A stretch of 64,000 nucleotides of DNA, from assembly GCA_037976565.1 (NCBI GenBank), contig CP137668.1:549719-613718 (forward strand), given 5' to 3'. Below the pieces are notes generated by a model. That model saw only the letters and a program-made list of their open reading frames with translations. It did not search any database and had not been told where the DNA came from. Source of the DNA: Mesocentrotus franciscanus (lineage: Eukaryota > Echinodermata > Echinoidea > Camarodonta > Strongylocentrotidae). Below, in pieces: positions 61,001 through 64,000 of the stretch (its first letter is position 1; each line of letters begins with the position of its first letter). The position numbers were made by a program, and so were the translations under genes.

Positions 61001-63770
61001 CAAGGTCTGGATGACGTTTGAATTGCCATCAATGGCGGCCATTGTGAGGGCTGTTCTTCCAGTCTAGAAAGAAAACAAATTGTAAAGGCATTTCTAACAG
61101 AAGAAACAAGGAAATATCTTTAATTGAATTGACGCATTGAATAGAACAGCTGCATCTTTTACCTCATAAAATAATTAAATTATCTCACTCATAAACATGA
61201 ATTATTTGCATACCAATGGACCTTGGACCAGGTCATAACTGACTATGATACCTCTAGAGGGTCTACTGTTTAAGGGTGACAAGACTCACTACTTCCTGGA
61301 CTATCAATCCCAGAGACCACAACTTCCTTCTCTCTGACAACAAGAACAACTACCCCTAGAATCAATGATCCCTCCCATCCCTTCTTTTAAACAACTACAA
61401 CCACTATCAAAGTAAAAACAAATCAATTAAAAACACATAAAATCTCCTCCAACTGCTGGTTAATGACATTTGTTTCTTCTCCATAGACATTACATCATGT
61501 CCAATTTCAATAAGACTATAATCGCCTCATACTGTACTGATACTGAGTGATTCGACTTACCATGTGATGTTGTGCATCGACAGGACAATTTTTCTCCTTT
61601 AACAGGATGCTGAGATTGTCACACCTGTAAAAAGAATAAGACAAGGTCAAAACAAGATTTAAAAAAAAAAATCTATTTTATCTGAATTAATCTTCATAAA
61701 GTATGCTGGCTCAGTAGAAAAGACATACATATACTTTCAAAATGGGTCGTCTTGTTTTAAGGGTGCTGTTTCCTGATTCTGTTTAATTTCAACATGCTCT
61801 AACAAAAGTATACCATTTATCAACAATTGTTTGTATACCATTTGTTATGATTTTATTATTCTTCAGTAATAGTCATGCAGGGTCATTTGAAGAAATGATG
61901 GGTTACCTGTTGGCTTTCGCAGCAGCCATGATTAGAGTTAGTCCATCATTGTCAACGTTGAAATGATCAGAGAATTTCATTCTGGCATCATTTGGAGACA
62001 AGTTGCCCTTCAAATCAAGATATAAAAAGACACAGTATCAAACAACCTGATGATACAAAAACAATCCTGATTTTACATGTAGATAAGCAACTACTAGACC
62101 TACTTTAAAGTATTATCTAGGAGACTCTTTTATTGAGGATTAATACCTACGCAGAGTTCAAGAGCACATTGACTTTCTGTAAAACCTGGAACCTCCCTGT
62201 TACGAGAACACCAAGCAATTATGTTTCCCCTTTCATAACATGACATGGTAAGAGAACCCATGTTTGCGGGTCTTCAAAACAAATTCTTCTTGTTTGAATT
62301 CAAATAATTCTTCAATTCTATGCCAAAGTTTACTAAATGATATCACAATTGTCACTTGACAAAATGACAGTAACAACCTTTCTAGGCCTGCCCCAATGTC
62401 AACTCACTGTTTATCAATTTCAAAGTATTTAAAGCTGTTGGATTTAAACAATACAACTGAAAGGTCATTCAGAGTATTCAGGATGTAGAAATGGCCTTGA
62501 CTTAAATCCATTCTGTCACTGACAATAACTCTACATTCATACTATAGCTATCTTCATAAGAATTTATTTCTGGAAGATAGAACAGGAAGTTCTGAAAATA
62601 ACCCACCAAAACCCAAAACAAAATATGAAACAGAAGTTATTATGTAGAAGGGAGCATTTCCTGATTTTGCAAAACAGTTAAGAAACAATTGTTTTTCTGA
62701 TGCTTGCCTGAACTATCTGGTGAGAATGTGTTTCATACATGTCTAGCGTAAAGATCATAACACAAACAGAAATATGAAGAGGTATGAAGACTTTGGAGCC
62801 TTGGTTGATATGCGGAAATACTCTGCAGTTCTGATATTGTTTTCTTTAGATTGTTCTTTTTAAAGATTAAATCAATATAAGGAAGATATTTGCAGCTACT
62901 TGTAACCTATAATATATATGAAGGGAATTAACTTTTGGGTTCCAGAAAAAAGGCATTATGAAGATATAAATGTAAGCATAAAAAACTAATGCTGGCATAG
63001 ATGTGGATGGCATTAAAGGTATCATATTTTCCTCACCTTCCCTACCATACTAAGATTCACTGATAGAAAGTAAGAGCCCTTTGCATTATTTCACATGAAT
63101 GGATGGCAACAAGGAATATTAAGGCCTTAACACAACAGGGGGGTGTTTCATAAAGCTGTTCGTAAAGTTACGCATGACATTACGAACGACTTGAATATGA
63201 TGTGCCAGATAGGATGCCCAAAGTTTTTCCTGATGTTTTAACAAAGTGTGACTATATTTCCACTAACTTTAATTAAATTATGGTAAAAACTATACTTTGC
63301 ATTAAAATAGTTTGTTATAATAAGAATGTTAATCTACATCTGCACAGTTCAACTTAAGTTGATGCAGTTAAAAAAGATTGAGCATCCCATTTGGCTTTTC
63401 ATATTTAAGTCATTCGTAAAGTCATGCGTAACTTTACAAACAGCTTTATGAAACACCCCCCCAGGTTAAATTAGATCTGAATACCATTATATAACATCAT
63501 ATTAGCTTGTGCGCTAAGTTTTTTGTAGGAACAGTGTTATTTCACCTAAATGTTCTGTTCCATACAAATCATATTTCAAACCCATTACCATATACAATAT
63601 AAAATCCACTAACCTTTCTGACATTCTGACTGAGCTTGATACAGCGCTGATGTTGAAGGTTACGTAGGAGGTCACGACACTCGAAGTTATCACATCGGCC
63701 GGCAATGTCATCTGCTCGCAGACTAAATTTATCTTCTATATTTATGTCAGCACCTCTTTTCACAAGGCAT
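48904..63770 (-). CDS. Ankyrin-repeat protein of unknown family, partial (16 exons)
   Basis: Sixteen minus-strand exons give about 745 codons. All junctions match in phase except one internal 1-nt slip. Layout: an ankyrin array with several TALTMAA / ALHYACIHGH / VLHVACSRG / ALQLAASKGHS / TPLMTACLYGR repeats; a basic helix (KNRTERIMLGIKDKKRFKQL); a serine-rich and acidic linker with many phosphorylatable residues; then a second ankyrin block (TAVHRAIQ, LAALHLAC) and a charged tail. No catalytic domain, signal peptide or membrane segment is visible. Such proteins are usually scaffolds, and no partner can be named. The 5' end lies off the right edge. The 3' end is uncertain: the last exon could stop immediately (TGA overlaps the donor) or splice on to segments at 16449-15743. 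Confidence 0.8.
49427..49444. repeat. (AAT)n microsatellite
   Basis: Short trinucleotide repeat directly before the left end of array B. Confidence 0.7.
49446..50400. repeat. Tandem array B: about 165-bp unit with TGACCTTTGACC
   Basis: Repeated GACCTTTGACCTACATACTC, TGATACCATGTACCTTCATA and ACATTACTAAAGTTATCGAA occur in four to five units, the first interrupted by a LINE tail. The ends carry ATCCCCTCGTCGG (49467) and CCGACTTCGTAAGCGAGGGG (50380), roughly inverted. Confidence 0.75.
49560..49705 (+). repeat. LINE 3' tail inserted in a tandem array
   Basis: GTGAAATAAACTGAACTGCACTGAACTT ends an AT-rich 3' region that interrupts the DR1-type array between its first and second units. Confidence 0.45.
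50396..50745 (-). mobile_element. tRNA-derived SINE, copy 2
   Basis: Read on the minus strand it has TTAGTGGAGTGGT (A box) and GTCGTGGGTTCCATCC (B box), then the same body words (CTTTGGCAAGGCATTAATCT, GGGGACCTGGTAGGATGA) and an ATTATTATT end at 50396-50410. It abuts the tandem array on its left. Confidence 0.7.
50821..51038 (-). CDS. Ankyrin gene exon 15 (second ankyrin block)
   Basis: Acceptor atttcttccag and donor CTTGTG|gtaaga, 218 nt, phase 1 in and 0 out. It encodes two ankyrin repeats, DGCTAVHRAIQCSDQKTGLA and NYEGLAALHLACKLDRRQMV. Confidence 0.88.
51222..51280. repeat. 10-bp tandem repeat (AATTGGAGAA)n
   Basis: Five to six units in an ankyrin-gene intron, the last ones degenerate. 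Confidence 0.8.
51352..51507 (-). CDS. Ankyrin gene exon 14 (linker)
   Basis: The preferred acceptor is atccctcttcag at 51508. An alternative in-frame acceptor about 30 nt upstream has a weaker tract. Donor CCAAG|gtacat, 156 nt, phase 1 in and 1 out. The peptide is rich in Ser, Thr and Tyr (SRTPSMSEIYLSLGQPTRPN). Confidence 0.7.
51597..51744. mobile_element. Short MITE with GGGGGG(T/C)GTTTCACAAA ends
   Basis: GGGGGGCGTTTCACAAA at the left pairs with TTTGTGAAACACCCCCC at the right, and inner GTCACTGAT/ATCAGTGAC words also pair. The length is 148 bp. Confidence 0.7.
51781..51940. mobile_element. TA-flanked MITE (CAGTCAAACCTG ends), copy 2
   Basis: Same family as 7336-7525, in opposite internal orientation (CCTGTCTACAAAGACCAC), flanked by TA. 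It lies in an ankyrin-gene intron. Confidence 0.75.
52436..52501 (-). CDS. Ankyrin gene exon 13 (66-nt linker exon)
   Basis: Acceptor gttgttatag and donor ACAG|gtaaca, 66 nt, phase 1 in and 1 out. It encodes PRYAPSLASIRSPSLMSLTD, serine-rich. It is symmetric and therefore skippable. Confidence 0.65.
53248..53283 (-). CDS. Ankyrin gene exon 12 (36-nt microexon)
   Basis: Acceptor ctatctatag and donor GCGAG|gtataa, 36 nt, phase 1 in and 1 out, encoding AYEGLHSITEER. It was found by phase and splice sites only. Because it is symmetric it could be skipped without changing the frame. Confidence 0.6.
53400..53575. repeat. Divergent relative of the CAGTCAAACCTG MITE
   Basis: ACAGTGAAACCTGGCCCACA is followed by GTGTATAAAGACCAATCTTT and CATACAGACTACCTGC, in the same order as the MITE at 51781 but much diverged. 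The right end is not seen clearly. Confidence 0.4.
54834..54990 (-). CDS. Ankyrin gene exon 11 (linker)
   Basis: Acceptor cttaacatccag and donor AATGG|gtgagc, 157 nt, phase 0 in and 1 out. It starts DISSDSDSNMTPEGLKRASQ, followed by an arginine-rich stretch. It is likely disordered and phosphorylatable. Confidence 0.75.
55436..56103. repeat. Tandem array B, second locus (three units)
   Basis: Same unit as at 49446-50400 (GAGCTATGACCTTTGACCTA, CATTACTAAAGTTATCGATC). The left end is GTCAACGCAAGCGTAGCATC and the right end GGACGGACGGCAGCG followed by CCCCCTCCAACTTCGTCGGG. It directly abuts the palindromic repeat at 56107. Confidence 0.75.
56107..56545 (-). repeat. Dispersed palindromic repeat, copy 2 (inverted relative to copy 1)
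   Basis: The same unit as at 390-850 in opposite orientation: shared CCTCGAGTATTAAAGC, CTACCAAGAATTCTTACCTT and the GC-rich loop with GGCGCGCC. Hairpin arms are at about 56107-56180 and 56212-56290. Confidence 0.75.
56538..56608. repeat. Direct duplication of a 30-bp word
   Basis: GGGCACAAATTAATGGATAT plus TCCCTGTGAGC occurs twice in a row, at the junction between the palindromic repeat and array C. The homologous word near 340-375 at the other copy is more diverged. Confidence 0.6.
56590..57260. repeat. Tandem array C: about 150-bp unit with TGACCTTTGACC
   Basis: Four units are anchored by CATAATGAGCCC-TGACCTTTGACCT at about 56636, 56794, 56940 and 57087. They share CTAATCAGTTCATTGGCTCT and TTGAGATAAGGCGATCACGA. 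The array ends in a hairpin, ATGCCTCCGGC...GCGGAGGCAT, at 57229-57259. Confidence 0.75.
57412..57515 (-). CDS. Ankyrin gene exon 10 (linker)
   Basis: Acceptor gtttcttgtag and donor TCTCAG|gttagt, 104 nt, phase 1 in and 0 out. The peptide is acidic and aromatic (MDYMECSTDFSDYEDTSAFH) with several tyrosines. Confidence 0.75.
57897..57982 (-). CDS. Ankyrin gene exon 9 (linker)
   Basis: Acceptor tgtctattcag and donor ATAAAG|gtcagt, 86 nt, phase 2 in and 1 out. The peptide is basic and then serine-rich (MRWRRESDNDSGTFLESCSP) and looks disordered. Confidence 0.75.
58429..58571 (-). CDS. Ankyrin gene exon 8
   Basis: Acceptor tgtttacag and donor GAAAG|gtacaa, 143 nt, phase 0 in and 2 out. It encodes the repeat NKAGDTPLMTACLYGRLEVV, followed by an acidic helix (MEEEERDLE) that closes the first array. 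Confidence 0.9.
58894..59092 (-). CDS. Ankyrin gene exon 7, with apparent 1-nt frameshift
   Basis: Acceptor ctttttcag and donor GGCAG|gtatgt, 199 nt. The first half reads GHSAIVKMLLEHGASAAIID in the entry phase and reaches a stop at about 58985. The second half reads ALIEKHRKNRTERIMLGIKD in the phase required by the next exon. The two halves are out of register by one base at a GG (plus strand CC, 58989-58990). One additional G there would join them. The change could be an assembly error, a polymorphism or a real lesion. Confidence 0.75.
59127..59190. repeat. GA-rich simple repeat
   Basis: Imperfect (GA)n about 35 bp upstream of the exon 7 acceptor of the ankyrin gene. On the sense strand it is CT-rich and may strengthen the polypyrimidine tract. 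Confidence 0.75.
59577..59769 (-). CDS. Ankyrin gene exon 6
   Basis: Acceptor tcttgactag and donor TAAAG|gtaaat, 193 nt, phase 0 in and 1 out. It encodes SVLHVACSRGLQEIVCYLLY and a repeat beginning VGVSALQLAASKG that is completed by the next exon. Confidence 0.88.
60241..60492 (-). CDS. Ankyrin gene exon 5
   Basis: Acceptor tgttttcatcag and donor CAGCAG|gtatct, 252 nt, phase 0 in and 0 out. Its parts are a linker helix (LAKDPSIRDLLHLAMERRQ), a repeat starting NPTLFECAMNGDASKIYCML, and a repeat with WPVYMAVGNGHFEVVKLLQQ. Confidence 0.88.
60878..61063 (-). CDS. Ankyrin gene exon 4
   Basis: Acceptor tttctag and donor CTACAT|gtaagt, 186 nt, phase 0 in and 0 out. It holds two ankyrin repeats: TGRTALTMAAIDGNSNVIQT, then IEGRLALHYACIHGHVDCVQ. 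Confidence 0.88.
61561..61624 (-). CDS. Ankyrin gene exon 3
   Basis: Acceptor tttttacag and donor CATG|gtaagt, 64 nt, phase 2 in and 0 out. It encodes CDNLSILLKEKNCPVDAQHH, the second half of an ankyrin repeat. Confidence 0.8.
61907..62007 (-). CDS. Ankyrin gene exon 2
   Basis: Acceptor ttgatttgaag and donor AACAG|gtaacc, 101 nt, phase 0 in and 2 out. It includes FNVDNDGLTLIMAAAKANR, the start of an ankyrin repeat. Confidence 0.75.
62010..63610 (-). other. Ankyrin-gene intron with one MITE
   Basis: AT-rich intron between ankyrin exons 1 and 2. Only the MITE at 63138-63462 stands out. Confidence 0.55.
63138..63462. mobile_element. MITE with about 55-bp terminal inverted repeats
   Basis: GGGGGGTGTTTCATAAAGCT at the left is matched inverted by AGCTTTATGAAACACCCCCC at the right. 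Pairing goes on through GTAAAGTTACGCATGAC. The end motif is shared with the element at 51597-51744, which suggests related families. Confidence 0.75.
63614..63770 (-). CDS. Ankyrin gene exon 1 in window
   Basis: Acceptor gttttatag and donor AAAG|gttagt, phase 2 in and 0 out, 157 nt. It encodes CLVKRGADINIEDKFSLRAD and a following helix (NFECRDLLRNL), a typical ankyrin hairpin plus repeat. The phase shows that the coding region continues beyond the right edge. Confidence 0.8.
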
Positions 63771-64000
63771 CTATAAAACAAATAAAAATATACATGTATA
63801 AAAATGTAATCCGTGCATGAAACTACTCTAGTGTTCAGCGGAAGCAAATGATCAGCACATCAACTAGCAACTTGTGGCTAGCTTTCTTTCCTAAATTTCT
63901 AACATTGCTGGAATTGAACACGGATTTATATAAACTCGTTAAAAAAACAAAGAAGCTTCAGAAACTCTATGTTGCCCTATAATATATATTTTTATACTCT

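Overview
The window is eukaryotic, intron-rich, AT-rich genomic DNA from a metazoan. A KRIT1/CCM1 gene rules out non-animals. CR1-like LINEs (one with a 2A-like motif), tRNA-derived SINEs ending in ATT repeats, very frequent TACATGTA words and tandem repeats built on TGACCTTTGACC together suggest a marine invertebrate deuterostome, most likely an echinoderm such as a sea urchin. The species itself cannot be read from the sequence.

Three host loci can be supported. (1) On the minus strand, from 28104 leftward to the window edge, eight exons join with perfect splice phase into a KRIT1 orthologue: a linker with NPxY/F motifs, four ankyrin-type repeats, then the start of a FERM domain. The rest of the FERM lies off the left edge, and the N-terminal Nudix part is not securely found. 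(2) On the minus strand, from 63770 to 48904, sixteen exons encode about 745 residues of an ankyrin-repeat protein that I do not recognise. It has an ankyrin array, a serine-rich and acidic linker, and a second ankyrin block. It runs off the right edge, and one exon carries an apparent 1-nt frameshift. Three further exon-like segments at 16449-15743 continue its phase but sit inside a KRIT1 intron. (3) On the plus strand, 42183-44432, a three-exon gene encodes a complete 211-residue class I SAM-dependent methyltransferase, antisense to and between the other two loci.

Much of the rest is mobile or repetitive DNA. There is a frameshifted CR1-like LINE inside a KRIT1 intron (about 1.8-5.0 kb, minus) and a Tx1/L1-like LINE 3' end (12.1-13.6 kb, plus). 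A second CR1-like LINE (29.7-34.1 kb, plus) has an N-terminal 2A-like motif and two PHD-type fingers. A 2.8 kb foldback-type element lies at 37.2-40.0 kb. Smaller pieces include several MITEs, four copies of one SINE family, a 97-bp-arm inverted repeat at 35.6-36.1 kb, and one palindromic repeat in inverted copies at both ends of the window. Four loci hold tandem arrays of about 150-165 bp units, each unit carrying a TGACCTTTGACC direct repeat.

No rRNA, functional tRNA, CRISPR array or bacterial operon was seen. Coordinates of exons come from splice-site reading plus phase arithmetic, without transcript evidence.
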